This document shows positions 55,182 to 64,000 of a stretch of DNA of 64,000 bases, piece by piece. Both the position numbers and the translations under genes were made by a program. The stretch lies in contig SUXW01000004.1 in assembly GCA_015060765.1 (NCBI GenBank), forward strand, positions 124,001 to 188,000, given 5' to 3'. This stretch comes from Bacteroides sp. Its GTDB lineage: Bacteria; Bacteroidota; Bacteroidia; Bacteroidales; Bacteroidaceae. The notes below the pieces were generated by a model that did no database searches, was not told the origin of the DNA, and saw nothing but the letters and a program-made list of their open reading frames with translations. Position 1 is the first letter of the stretch. Each line of letters starts with the position of its first letter.

Positions 55182-56351
55182 ATGATCACTCTTCTTTATA
55201 TAGGTAATAATAAAGAATACTTGTCCAAGTTCAGCCAGATAGAAGAAGTCCGGTTAATTCAGGCTATGGATTATCAGGAAGCCATCACTATCTATTCTTC
55301 CGAAGCAAAAGCGAACAACAGTTGCAACATTGTCATCTACGAACAAGGCAACTTGAACGAAGACATCACCAAGATTACCAAGTTCCGCAAGAAATTCTAC
55401 CAGGTATATTTCGTATTAATTACACATGGATTAACTAAAGAAGAGAGTGCCACCTACTTGCAATGTGGGATCAACGACACAATCAATCCCGACATTACAG
55501 CCAACGAATTACAAGAAAAGATTGAATTGATTAAAAAACGGCAGGAACTATTATACGCCAACGACCGCAACAAGAAAGAAGTGAAGCGGTTTATCCTTCC
55601 TACATGGAAGCGTATCTTTGATATCGTATTTTCATTAATAGCACTGATTTTATTTCTACCTATTTTTATATTAATTGCCATCGCCATTCGCATCGAAAGT
55701 AAGGGCCCCATCATTTACAAGTCCAAACGAGTGGGAAGCAATTACACCATTTTCGATTTTTTCAAATTCCGGTCCATGTATGTTGATTCGGACAAGCATC
55801 TCAATGAACTTGCATCCCAGAACCAATATCAGAACGATACGGAAGAGCCCATACAAGCCCAGCAATTTTCACAAGAAGAATTGGGAAATCTGATGATTGG
55901 AGACGATGGTGTCATGTTGATTTCGGATGACTTCATTATACCCGAAGAAGAATTTGCCAATGTACGCAATTCCGACAATACCAGCGTATTCGTCAAGATT
56001 GAACACGATCCACGTGTAACCAAAGTGGGACGTTTCTTGCGCAAGTTCAGTTTGGATGAACTTCCCCAATTGTTCAACATCCTTCGTGGAGACATGTCCG
56101 TGGTAGGTAACCGTCCCCTCCCCTTGTATGAAGCCGAATTGCTGACCAACGACGACAGCATCGACCGTTTCATGGCTCCTGCAGGCCTTACCGGTTTGTG
56201 GCAAGTGGAAAAGCGGGGCGATTCCGGCAAATTATCAGCCAAAGAGCGAAAAGAATTGGATATTAGATACGGAAAGGAATTCTCTTTCTGGTACGACATA
56301 AAAATCATATTAAGAACATTAACCGCCTTTGTCCAGAAAGGCGACTGCTAA
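55182..56351 (+). CDS. Pseudo-receiver / polyprenyl-phosphate sugar-1-phosphate transferase fusion
   Basis: 389 residues. Residues about 1-125 have the length and strand/helix pattern of a receiver but lack the acidic pair, the phospho-Asp (IVIYEQG instead) and the Lys. From about 137 it is a bacterial sugar transferase: KRIFDIVFSLIALILFLP, one membrane segment, GPIIYKSKRVG, FFKFRSMY, then DELPQLFNILRGDMSVVGNRP and GLTGLWQV. An insertion of about 70 acidic residues separates FRSMY from HDPRVTKVG. It starts glycan synthesis by loading a sugar phosphate onto the lipid carrier. Confidence 0.92.
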   Translation: MITLLYIGNNKEYLSKFSQIEEVRLIQAMDYQEAITIYSSEAKANNSCNIVIYEQGNLNEDITKITKFRKKFYQVYFVLITHGLTKEESATYLQCGINDTINPDITANELQEKIELIKKRQELLYANDRNKKEVKRFILPTWKRIFDIVFSLIALILFLPIFILIAIAIRIESKGPIIYKSKRVGSNYTIFDFFKFRSMYVDSDKHLNELASQNQYQNDTEEPIQAQQFSQEELGNLMIGDDGVMLISDDFIIPEEEFANVRNSDNTSVFVKIEHDPRVTKVGRFLRKFSLDELPQLFNILRGDMSVVGNRPLPLYEAELLTNDDSIDRFMAPAGLTGLWQVEKRGDSGKLSAKERKELDIRYGKEFSFWYDIKIILRTLTAFVQKGDC

Positions 56352-56367
56352 AAAAGAGAGAACAGCT

Positions 56368-57162
56368 ATGAAGAAATGGTACATAACTCTGTCGCTGTTG
56401 GTTGCTACTCTTACCATGAGTGCCCAACAAACAGAAGTACAGATGGTAGAGACCACCCCAGGTGATAGCGTGTCTATCAACCTCAATGTAGATTTTGCGA
56501 CTTTGCAATTGCCGCCGCTCAGTGTATTGTATGCCAATGCCACCAGCAACCCTACCGTCAAGATGATGGAAAAGGAAAGACAATTGCAAAAGAAACTGTT
56601 GGCCAAGGAAAAGAGAAGTTGGCTAAGTTTTTTTACAGCTCGCGCTGGGTATACCCATGGGGTAACCGACAATTATGGAACCATTACCGATGTCACCACT
56701 CCTATCTTTTACCAATACAGCGGTGTGGAACAGGACTATTGGAATGTAGGGGGTAATGTCAATATTCCTTTGGAAACTCTGTTCGATTTGGGTGGAAAAG
56801 TAAAACGTCAACGCATTATAGCCGAAAAGGCTGAATATGCCAAAGAACAGGCATACGATCAAGTAAAACAACAGATTGCTCATCTGTATGTTTCCATTAT
56901 ATCTAATATCGAAACCTTGAAACGTTCTGCAGAACATTTGGCCCTATACAAAGGTGCAACTGCTATGGCTGAACAGGATTATCGTAATCGTAGAGGGTCC
57001 ATTACCGAATTAGCGGAATTAAAAAGAAAAGAATTTGAAGCGAACAAAGGTTATGAAGAATTAAGAGCAGCCATCAACGAACAATTGTTGGTGCTGGAAA
57101 TCATTTCCCATACTCCTATCCTTACTACCATTAATGAAACTACCACTTTAGAAAACAAATAA
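56368..57162 (+). CDS. Short TolC-like outer-membrane export protein
   Basis: 264 residues from the ATG at 56368 (signal peptide ending MSAQQ); an earlier start at 56329 would precede the signal. It has one beta-hairpin-containing and coiled-coil repeat of the outer-membrane efflux type (WNVGGNVNIPLETLFDLGGKV, shown in part, then long helices). Classical TolC proteins are about 430 residues with two repeats, so this is roughly half. Operon context suggests polysaccharide export. Confidence 0.75.
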   Translation: MKKWYITLSLLVATLTMSAQQTEVQMVETTPGDSVSINLNVDFATLQLPPLSVLYANATSNPTVKMMEKERQLQKKLLAKEKRSWLSFFTARAGYTHGVTDNYGTITDVTTPIFYQYSGVEQDYWNVGGNVNIPLETLFDLGGKVKRQRIIAEKAEYAKEQAYDQVKQQIAHLYVSIISNIETLKRSAEHLALYKGATAMAEQDYRNRRGSITELAELKRKEFEANKGYEELRAAINEQLLVLEIISHTPILTTINETTTLENK

Positions 57163-57165
57163 ATT

Positions 57166-59310
57166 ATGGAATTATTCAGATACATTGTCCGTTTCTTTTA
57201 CCGTATTCGTTGGTGGATGATTCTACTTCCACTGATTGCTGCCATCATTGCCTGGTTCCTTACTCGGAACATGGACAAGTCCTACGATGTAAAGACTACC
57301 ATCTATACCGGTATCATCACGGGATATAATGTAGATGTCAGTGATTCACGTAATGCCCATGTACATTTAAGTAACTTGATGAATATCATCACTACCGAAC
57401 GTACGTTGAAGGCCGTATCCTTGCGTTTGCTGACCCGTTGCTTGATTTACGGTGATTTAGAAAAAAATACTTCCTATATCACTGCGGAACACTTCCAACA
57501 ATTGGATGCTATAGTCCCTCGTGAAGTAAAGGCGTTGATTGACAAACAGAACGAAGAAAAAACGTTGAATAACCTTATCGCTTACGAGCGTCCCAATGCC
57601 AGTAACTTTATTTATGGTTTGTTGAATTACGACCATCCTTATTTCAGCGTACCTATCCTATCTCAAAAGATTAAAGTAGTACAATTAGGGAACAGTGACT
57701 TGATTGAAATTGGTTATTCAGCCAATGATCCAGGTATTGCCTACAACACCTTGGAAATTTTGAATGAAGAATTTGTGAAGCAATATCGCGACCTCCGTTA
57801 CGGTGAGACCAATAACGTCATTGAATTCTTCCGTCAGGAATTGGCCCGTCTACATACCCAATTGACTGCAGCAGAAGACTCTTTGATTCAGTACAACATT
57901 GAACATCGAATCATCAACTACGGTGAACAGACCGAACAGTTGACCGTTATGGATGCCCAATATCAATTAATGGATAACGATTTGTTGGTAAATTCTTCTA
58001 CCAGTCGTGCCTTGATTGACTTCTATGAATACAAGTTAGGTGATTTGGCCAAAGCCATGCGTACCAACAACGAGTTCATGGATAATTTGAACAACATTTC
58101 CAAGTTGAATACGCAAATCTCCACTATGGAAATTACCCCTGATAAGGATAATTCTGATTTAAACCAAAAGAAAGAACAATTGGAACAAGCCGAAAAGAGC
58201 ATTTCCGAATTAGCTATGCAGTTGAGTGAAGAAGTTGCTTCCACCAACAATGTAAAATACGAAGATTTGGTAGATCAATGGTTGGAACAAGTGGTTATTC
58301 GTGAAAAGACTCAAGCTCAGATTCAGGCACGTGATATTATGCGTGAGAAATTGGATCGTGACTTCCTTTATTTCTCTCCGATTGGTGCAACCATCAGCCG
58401 TAAGGAACGTAACATTAATTTCGTGGAAGGTAACTACATGGAAATATTGGAAGCATTGAACGCTGCCATCCTTCGTCAGAAGAATTTGGAAATGACGGCT
58501 GCTACCTTGAAAGTGATGAATCCGCCGTTATTCCCGTTGACTTCCTCACCCACTGCCCGACGGATGATTATTTTGGCCGTCTTGTTAGGTACATTATTAT
58601 TGGTCATCGGTTACTTCCTCATTATCGAGTTGCTCGACCGCACCTTACGCGACAAGATGCGAACCGAACGTATCACCGATAGCAAGGTATTGGGAGCCTT
58701 CCCACGCGAAAGTAAGTTGCGCTACCGCCGTTACAACAAAGCTATCGACGAAATGGCTATCAAGCAGTTGAGTACTAATATTCTGCCCTACTTCGACGGT
58801 AAAGAACAACGCATCATCAACTTGTTGAGTACCGAAGATATGGATGGTAAATCCCACTTGGCCATGGCTTTGGAAGAATATTGGAACAGCATCGGTTTGA
58901 ATGTCCGTCGCATCACTCACGACGAAGACTTCTTGAGTGAAGACAGTCAATATGTACAAGCCAACAGTGTAATTGATATCTGTCCGGATTTGAGTGATGA
59001 TGAAATTGCCATTGTTGAATATCCCGTATTGAAAAACAATCCGTTGCCGCCTTCTTTGTTGAACGAAGCATCCTTGAACTTGATGGTGGCCAGAGCTAAC
59101 CGTACTTGGAAGGATACCGACCAATTGATGTATAAACGTTTGCTCGATGTCAAGGACGAAAAAGTACCTTTGTTATTCTGCTTGACACAAGCTGAACGTG
59201 ATACGGTACAAGACTTTACCGGTCAATTGCCTCCTTATACACCGTTCAAGAATTGGGAATACCGTATTTTCCAATTGGGATTGACGGCAACCGAACATAT
59301 CAAGCGATGA
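57166..59310 (+). CDS. Wzz-type chain-length protein with decayed BY-kinase domain
   Basis: 714 residues. First membrane helix about 16-33, a large periplasmic coiled-coil region, second membrane helix about 467-487, then a cytoplasmic P-loop-like domain. Its Walker A position reads STEDMDGKS (about 555-563), keeping GKS but losing the usual PGEG. The Walker B Asp is Glu in IAIVEYP. There is no C-terminal tyrosine cluster (it ends TATEHIKR). It probably sets polymer length and bridges to export, with doubtful kinase activity. It overlaps the next gene by 4 bp. Confidence 0.88.
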   Translation: MELFRYIVRFFYRIRWWMILLPLIAAIIAWFLTRNMDKSYDVKTTIYTGIITGYNVDVSDSRNAHVHLSNLMNIITTERTLKAVSLRLLTRCLIYGDLEKNTSYITAEHFQQLDAIVPREVKALIDKQNEEKTLNNLIAYERPNASNFIYGLLNYDHPYFSVPILSQKIKVVQLGNSDLIEIGYSANDPGIAYNTLEILNEEFVKQYRDLRYGETNNVIEFFRQELARLHTQLTAAEDSLIQYNIEHRIINYGEQTEQLTVMDAQYQLMDNDLLVNSSTSRALIDFYEYKLGDLAKAMRTNNEFMDNLNNISKLNTQISTMEITPDKDNSDLNQKKEQLEQAEKSISELAMQLSEEVASTNNVKYEDLVDQWLEQVVIREKTQAQIQARDIMREKLDRDFLYFSPIGATISRKERNINFVEGNYMEILEALNAAILRQKNLEMTAATLKVMNPPLFPLTSSPTARRMIILAVLLGTLLLVIGYFLIIELLDRTLRDKMRTERITDSKVLGAFPRESKLRYRRYNKAIDEMAIKQLSTNILPYFDGKEQRIINLLSTEDMDGKSHLAMALEEYWNSIGLNVRRITHDEDFLSEDSQYVQANSVIDICPDLSDDEIAIVEYPVLKNNPLPPSLLNEASLNLMVARANRTWKDTDQLMYKRLLDVKDEKVPLLFCLTQAERDTVQDFTGQLPPYTPFKNWEYRIFQLGLTATEHIKR

Positions 59311-60767
59311 ATCGAACATTCAGCATATTCAAAGAAAGAGGTATTACTATGGCTATCATGGTCATAGTAACTCTTTTATGTATATACGCCTCCCTTTATA
59401 TACAAACTGGTATAGGCTTAGCTATAGGTCTTGTTCCATTTATTCTGATATTTACATACATCTGTATACAGTATCAATATGTATCATTAATTTTATTGGC
59501 AACTGTCAATTATTTTATTATGGGATTAGGCAGATATGTAACTTTACCTATTCCTATTTCTGTTACTATCGATATAATATTCGGATTGATATTTTTCACC
59601 ACCATGTTGCGAAATTTGGAATTCAAGCACAATACCCGTAATGTGTTCAATCTTTATTTTGCATTCATGGTCATTTGGTTCCTTTACTGTTTTATCAATG
59701 TAGGGAATCATGCAACCGGTACCATTCATTTTGCTGCATGGTTAGGAAATATACGTGTTATTTCATTATATCCTATCTTATTATCTGTTGTGATAGCCAT
59801 TTCAGCCAAAAACTATAAATTCATTCATGCTTTCCTTATGCTATGGGGAATTTTGGCTTTATTAGCTGCAGCAAAGGCTTATTGCCAAAAGAATTATGGA
59901 TTTGATGCAGCAGAATGGGCTTGGGTATCAACCAGAGGTGCCAAAACTCACTTACTTTCAACCGGAACCCGATATTTCTCATTTTTTACAGATGCAGCCA
60001 ATTTTGGTTGTGGCATGGGTTTCACCATGGTCGTTTTTTCTTTAGCCTCCATCTATACATCACATAAAATTCAAAAAATATTTTATTTAGTTATAGCTGT
60101 GGCTACAGGATATGGCCTTTTGGTTTCCGGTACTCGTGCATCCTTGGCTGTTCCCATTGCAGGCTTTGCTTTATTTATTTTTATTTGTAAAAGTTGGAAA
60201 ATTAGTGTTGCTTCCTTATCTGCTTTGTTAGTTGGAATTTTTTTCCTTGCCTTTACTAACATAGGGAACGGCAATCGATTGATACGTCGTATGAGAAGTG
60301 CTTTCAATACGAATGATGCATCCTTGAATGTCCGTTTTGAAAACCAAAAAGCATTGAAAGCCTATATGTCTGAAATACCTTTTGGTATCGGTTTAGGAGT
60401 GGATGCAGAAGAAGTTTCCCCCCAAAATAAATTCTATTTTGTGGCAACGTGTCCTCCCGACTCCGAATTGGTATACATCTGGATTCATTTGGGACAGGTA
60501 GGTCTGATTGTTTATTTGGTTATACAAGTCATTATGTATATCTGTGCTTGTTGCATCTTGGTATTCCGAGTCAGGAACCCGGAAATACGAGGGCCGCTGA
60601 CCGCCATGCTATGCGGTACGGCGGGTATGTTGGTAGCCTCGTATGCCAATCAGATCTATTTCCAGTTCCCTAACGGACCGCTGATTTATACTTGCCTTAC
60701 CTTGGTGTTCTTGGCACCCTATTTTGATAAACAATATTCAGAAAAACATGGAATCCAACATACCTGA
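59307..60767 (+). CDS. O-antigen polymerase/ligase-like membrane protein
   Basis: 486 residues from the ATG at 59307, which overlaps the chain-length gene stop (ATGA). Eleven or so hydrophobic segments, with a large periplasmic loop before GIGLGVDAEEVSP and the GLLVSGTRASLAVPIAG segment typical of Wzy/WaaL proteins. It would polymerise or attach repeat units on the periplasmic face. Polymerase and ligase cannot be told apart by sequence alone. Confidence 0.88.
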   Translation: MNRTFSIFKERGITMAIMVIVTLLCIYASLYIQTGIGLAIGLVPFILIFTYICIQYQYVSLILLATVNYFIMGLGRYVTLPIPISVTIDIIFGLIFFTTMLRNLEFKHNTRNVFNLYFAFMVIWFLYCFINVGNHATGTIHFAAWLGNIRVISLYPILLSVVIAISAKNYKFIHAFLMLWGILALLAAAKAYCQKNYGFDAAEWAWVSTRGAKTHLLSTGTRYFSFFTDAANFGCGMGFTMVVFSLASIYTSHKIQKIFYLVIAVATGYGLLVSGTRASLAVPIAGFALFIFICKSWKISVASLSALLVGIFFLAFTNIGNGNRLIRRMRSAFNTNDASLNVRFENQKALKAYMSEIPFGIGLGVDAEEVSPQNKFYFVATCPPDSELVYIWIHLGQVGLIVYLVIQVIMYICACCILVFRVRNPEIRGPLTAMLCGTAGMLVASYANQIYFQFPNGPLIYTCLTLVFLAPYFDKQYSEKHGIQHT

Positions 60768-61653
60768 CATATCGGTTATCAGCATCAATTACAACGGATT
60801 GAAGGATACCTGCGAATTCCTTGATTCTTGGATCGAGCAGATTCATTCCGTCAGCTACGAATTGATTGTGGTGGACAATGCTTCGAAGAACGACGAAGCA
60901 GCTGTCATCGAGAAGCTATACCCACAAGTACAAGTTATCCGTAGCGAAAAGAACTTGGGTTATGCAGGAGCCAACAATTTGGGAATTGATGCAGCACAAG
61001 GAAAATATTTGTTTTTCCTGAATAACGATGTGTTGATGTTGGACGATCAGATTCCCGCTTTGATTGAGCGGTTGGAATCCGATAAGAAGATAGCCGGTGT
61101 TTCACCGTTGATTTTAGATTACGAAGAACCGCATGCCATCCAGTATGCCGGTTATACTCCCCTATCTACCATTACCATGCGTAATCGCGCCATTGGTGAA
61201 GGAGATACTAATAAGGCCGCCTATCCGGCCTGTGAGACTCCTTATCTGCATGGTGCTGCCATGCTGATCAAGCGGAGTGTCATCAACCAATTGGGCAAGA
61301 TGCCCGAAGAGTACTTCCTCTATTATGAAGAACTGGACTGGTGTACCTACATGACCCACGAGGGATATACCCTGTGGTACGACCCCGCCTGTGAAATCAT
61401 TCACAAGGGTAGTCAGTCGACCGGTGCCGACAGTCCTTTGAAAGCCTTTTACATGAGCCGTAACCGTTTGCTTTATGCTTATCGCAATAAGTTCGACTTT
61501 ACCTTCTACCTCACCCAATGGTACTTGTTGGGAGTGGTATTCCCGGTACAGGTATTGCGAGCCAAGTTTCACAAACAGAAAGACATCGCTCAGGCCCATG
61601 TAGACGGCGTGAAAGCATTTTTTGAACTGAAAAGAAAAATTGACAGGCCATGA
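60748..61653 (+). CDS. Family-2 glycosyltransferase
   Basis: 301 residues from the ATG at 60748, overlapping the previous gene by 20 bp. GT-A fold with ISVISINYNGLKDT, VVDNASKNDE, FFLNNDV (DxD-like) and YYEELDWC. It resembles rhamnosyltransferase-type GT2 enzymes, but the sugar is not certain. Its stop overlaps the next start by 4 bp. Confidence 0.92.
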   Translation: MESNIPDISVISINYNGLKDTCEFLDSWIEQIHSVSYELIVVDNASKNDEAAVIEKLYPQVQVIRSEKNLGYAGANNLGIDAAQGKYLFFLNNDVLMLDDQIPALIERLESDKKIAGVSPLILDYEEPHAIQYAGYTPLSTITMRNRAIGEGDTNKAAYPACETPYLHGAAMLIKRSVINQLGKMPEEYFLYYEELDWCTYMTHEGYTLWYDPACEIIHKGSQSTGADSPLKAFYMSRNRLLYAYRNKFDFTFYLTQWYLLGVVFPVQVLRAKFHKQKDIAQAHVDGVKAFFELKRKIDRP

Positions 61654-62795
61654 GTGCATTTGATTTGATAGAAACCATATTATTCGCATTAAGTGCGTTT
61701 ACTGTAGCCTACCATTTGTTCTACTCCATTCTTGGCGGTATGACCAAACGGTCGGACAAATATACCCAATCCCGTAAGAAACATCGTTTTGCCATCGTCA
61801 TTCCTTCCTACAAGGATGATGAATACATCTTGAAGGCAGTCCAGTCGTTCCTACAACAGGATTATCCGATCGACTGTTTCAACATCATTGTGGTTTCGGA
61901 ACAGATGCAGGCATCAACCAATGCCCGTCTTGCCGAGTTCCCCATCACTTTGATGCAAGCCAATTTCAAGGGGAAAGGTACCAAGATGAAATCGGTGAAA
62001 GCCGCCATCAAGCAATTGCCCGACGGATTGTATGACATGGTCTTGGTGATGAATGCCGACAATGTGGTCAATCCGGATTTCCTTGACCAGATGAACAACA
62101 CCTATGCCAGCGGATCCAATGCCATTCAGGCACACCGTATCCGCAAGGAACGAAGCAACAACACAAGTATGTTGAACGCTATTTTCGATGAAATCAACAA
62201 CTCCATTTATTGTTCAGGCCATGTCAACATCGGACTCTCCTCATCCTTGAACGGTTCGGGTATGGCATTCGACTTTGCCTGGATAAAGCGCATTGTCGAC
62301 CAATTGAACGACGAAGACGATGAAAAGGCCATCGAAGCTCTTTTGTTACGCGACCGCATGTATGTAGACTATATGGATCATGTACATGTATATGCCACCC
62401 GTAAGGAAGGCCGAAGAAAATTCTACAAGCAACGTGGCCATTGGATCAAATCCCATTACCACTCCTTGTTCAGCAATATCCTGCATCTGCCGGGTGCTAT
62501 CTTCAGCGGCAATTTCGATTATGCCGACCGTATCTTGAATTGGATGACCTTCCCTCGTACCATCCTGCTCTTTATCATAGGATTGATGGGAGTACTTTCC
62601 TCTTCCTATAACTGGTTGGACGGTTTGAAATGGTGGGCTTTGTTATTGATACTGCTCTTCTCCATGGCTTTAGCCACTCCCGACTATTTGGTCGACAAGC
62701 AATTCAACAAAGCCATCAAGGCCATTCCTGGAATGGGAATCGGCATGATTCTCAGTGCATTGGGCATTATTAAGAAAGAAAAGGCTGAAGCATGA
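61650..62795 (+). CDS. Membrane family-2 glycosyltransferase, first of a tandem pair
   Basis: 381 residues. N-terminal membrane helix, GT2 domain with FAIVIPSYKDDE, MNADNVV (DxD-like) and a QRGHW motif where the processive-synthase QxxRW is expected, then C-terminal membrane helices. It is a paralogue of the next gene, which it overlaps by 4 bp. It may add sugars at the inner face of the membrane. Confidence 0.9.
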   Translation: MSAFDLIETILFALSAFTVAYHLFYSILGGMTKRSDKYTQSRKKHRFAIVIPSYKDDEYILKAVQSFLQQDYPIDCFNIIVVSEQMQASTNARLAEFPITLMQANFKGKGTKMKSVKAAIKQLPDGLYDMVLVMNADNVVNPDFLDQMNNTYASGSNAIQAHRIRKERSNNTSMLNAIFDEINNSIYCSGHVNIGLSSSLNGSGMAFDFAWIKRIVDQLNDEDDEKAIEALLLRDRMYVDYMDHVHVYATRKEGRRKFYKQRGHWIKSHYHSLFSNILHLPGAIFSGNFDYADRILNWMTFPRTILLFIIGLMGVLSSSYNWLDGLKWWALLLILLFSMALATPDYLVDKQFNKAIKAIPGMGIGMILSALGIIKKEKAEA

Positions 62796-63955
62796 TTACG
62801 GTCATCCAGCTCATAGAAACCTTATTGTATGTCTACCTGTTCTTTAGTGTAGGCTATTTGGTTCTGTTTGCTGTAGCTTCTCTGTTTGCCGTTAAAAAAG
62901 ATCTTCTTGCTACCGACCGTTGCCATCGTTTCCTCGTCCTTATCCCCAGTTACAAAGAAGACAAGGTGATAGGCGATACAGTCCAAGCCGCCCTTTCCCA
63001 GCTGTATCCACAGGAATATTTTCGTGTCATGGTCATATCCGACCAGATGAACGAATCAACCAACGACCATCTTCGTTCTATGGGTGCCGAAGTTTTGGAA
63101 ATCCATTACGAAGAAAGTTCGAAAGCCCTTGCCCTGCAATCGGCCATCCGTTCCTGTCAGTCGGATGCTCCATCCGATTACGTTGTTATTTTGGATGCCG
63201 ACAATATCATTGCTTCCGACTATTTGGAGCAAGTCAACCGTTACACCCAACAGACGCAGTGCAAGGTACTTCAAACCCACCGTACAGCCAAGAACCTGAA
63301 TACCTCTACGGCCATTCTTGATGCCGCCATCGAAGAGATGAACAATTCCATCTTCCGTTTGGGACATGTACAATTGGGCTTTTCTTCCGCCCTCATCGGT
63401 TCGGGTATGGTAATGGACTATATCTGGTTTGCTGAAAATATTTTCCATACCCATTCAGCAGGCGAGGACAAAGAACTGGAAGAACTCCTGCTCCGTCAGC
63501 ACATCCACATCCATTATGCTGATTCCATCCGTGTATTGGACGAGAAAGTACAACAGAAAGAAGCCATGGGCAGGCAACGCAAGCGTTGGATAGCCACCCA
63601 ATTCTTTTTGGCCGGACTGATGTGGAAACGGGTACCTCAAGCCATTTTGAAAGGAAACGGAGATTATTTACTCAAAGCCTTTCAGAGTATCATCCCTCCC
63701 CGTAGTATCCTGATGGCATTACTTTTCATGTTGGCCATCCTTACAACCTTTATCCCCTTCCTTTCTTGTGAAAAGTGGTGGGTGCTGCTCATTGCCTTAT
63801 TGGCAGGTATGTACATTGCCATTCCTACCTCCATGCGCAACAAGCAATTGTATCAGGCTTTGAAAGAAGTACCCTATTTTGTCTGTTCCATGGTCGTGAA
63901 TCTGTTCCGCAGCAAAGGAGCTTCCAAGAAATTTATACATACTTCCCATGGCTAA
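62792..63955 (+). CDS. Membrane family-2 glycosyltransferase, second of a tandem pair
   Basis: 387 residues with the same layout as its upstream neighbour: N-terminal helix, FLVLIPSYKEDK, LDADNII, and a full QRKRW (QxxRW) motif, then two or more C-terminal membrane helices. It is probably active as a GT2 synthase-like enzyme in exopolysaccharide assembly. Confidence 0.91.
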   Translation: MITVIQLIETLLYVYLFFSVGYLVLFAVASLFAVKKDLLATDRCHRFLVLIPSYKEDKVIGDTVQAALSQLYPQEYFRVMVISDQMNESTNDHLRSMGAEVLEIHYEESSKALALQSAIRSCQSDAPSDYVVILDADNIIASDYLEQVNRYTQQTQCKVLQTHRTAKNLNTSTAILDAAIEEMNNSIFRLGHVQLGFSSALIGSGMVMDYIWFAENIFHTHSAGEDKELEELLLRQHIHIHYADSIRVLDEKVQQKEAMGRQRKRWIATQFFLAGLMWKRVPQAILKGNGDYLLKAFQSIIPPRSILMALLFMLAILTTFIPFLSCEKWWVLLIALLAGMYIAIPTSMRNKQLYQALKEVPYFVCSMVVNLFRSKGASKKFIHTSHG

Positions 63956-63958
63956 GAT

Positions 63959-64000
63959 ATGGGAATAAGAAAAATAGAAGCAAAGTCAAAGAAACAATCG
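63959..64000 (+). CDS. Start of a further gene, cut by the window end
   Basis: An ATG 3 bp after the previous stop opens 14 codons (MGIRKIEAKSKKQS) to the last base. The tight spacing suggests it continues the operon. Too short to identify. Confidence 0.5.
   Translation, partial: MGIRKIEAKSKKQS

Overview
The window comes from a Bacteroidales genome, most likely Bacteroides or Phocaeicola. The evidence is the repeated -7 promoter box TAnnTTTG with no strong Shine-Dalgarno sites, a rseC-rnfBCDGEA operon, a xylR(NUDIX)-xylB-xylA operon, a DUF5686 protein, a C_GCAxxG_C_C protein, and lipoprotein and secreted-protein styles typical of the group. No rRNA, tRNA, CRISPR array or transposase was seen. 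The window opens inside an ftsZ gene and closes just inside a new reading frame.

Positions 1-14,250 are AT-rich and accessory in character, and nearly everything there is on the minus strand. Reading in the direction of transcription there are three operons. (a) At 12,844-6,862: a DUF1848 radical-SAM-like protein, a 1,500-residue fusion of WG repeat, methyltransferase-like domain and RecQ-type helicase, and a coiled-coil membrane protein, all with overlapping stop and start codons. This is the best candidate for an undescribed genome-defence or DNA-processing system. (b) At 6,601-3,552: two secreted proteins, one built of perfect 22-residue repeats, and a large membrane/TPR protein. (c) At 3,468-1,756: a 38-codon peptide, a PflA-like radical SAM enzyme, a small Cys-rich protein and a membrane protein, coupled by overlapping or abutting codons. 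It is followed by a DUF1810-ADP-ribosylglycohydrolase fusion directly upstream of a divergent-looking ftsZ. A 94-bp palindromic array of four 17-bp units spaced every 21 bp lies at the right edge of this region.

Positions 14,385-54,518 are mostly housekeeping: an AddA/AddB-like recombination nuclease pair, TSCPD protein, YebC, PheT, DnaB, IspE, GalE, the Rnf complex, an orphan hybrid-sensor histidine kinase, LepA, a small winged-helix protein, a C_GCAxxG_C_C protein, a 2-hydroxyacid dehydrogenase, RarA, a DUF5686 outer-membrane protein, GlnS, a TPR protein, DedA, mannose-1-phosphate guanylyltransferase, RfbA, RfbC and the xylose genes. Convergent junctions often carry strong hairpin terminators.

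Positions 54,807-64,000 hold a single-strand exopolysaccharide operon: receiver-only response regulator, initiating sugar-phosphate transferase with a degenerate receiver domain, short TolC-like protein, chain-length protein with a decayed BY-kinase domain, polymerase/ligase, three family-2 glycosyltransferases, and the start of another gene. Guanylyltransferase and RfbA/RfbC nearby could supply GDP-mannose and dTDP-sugar precursors.
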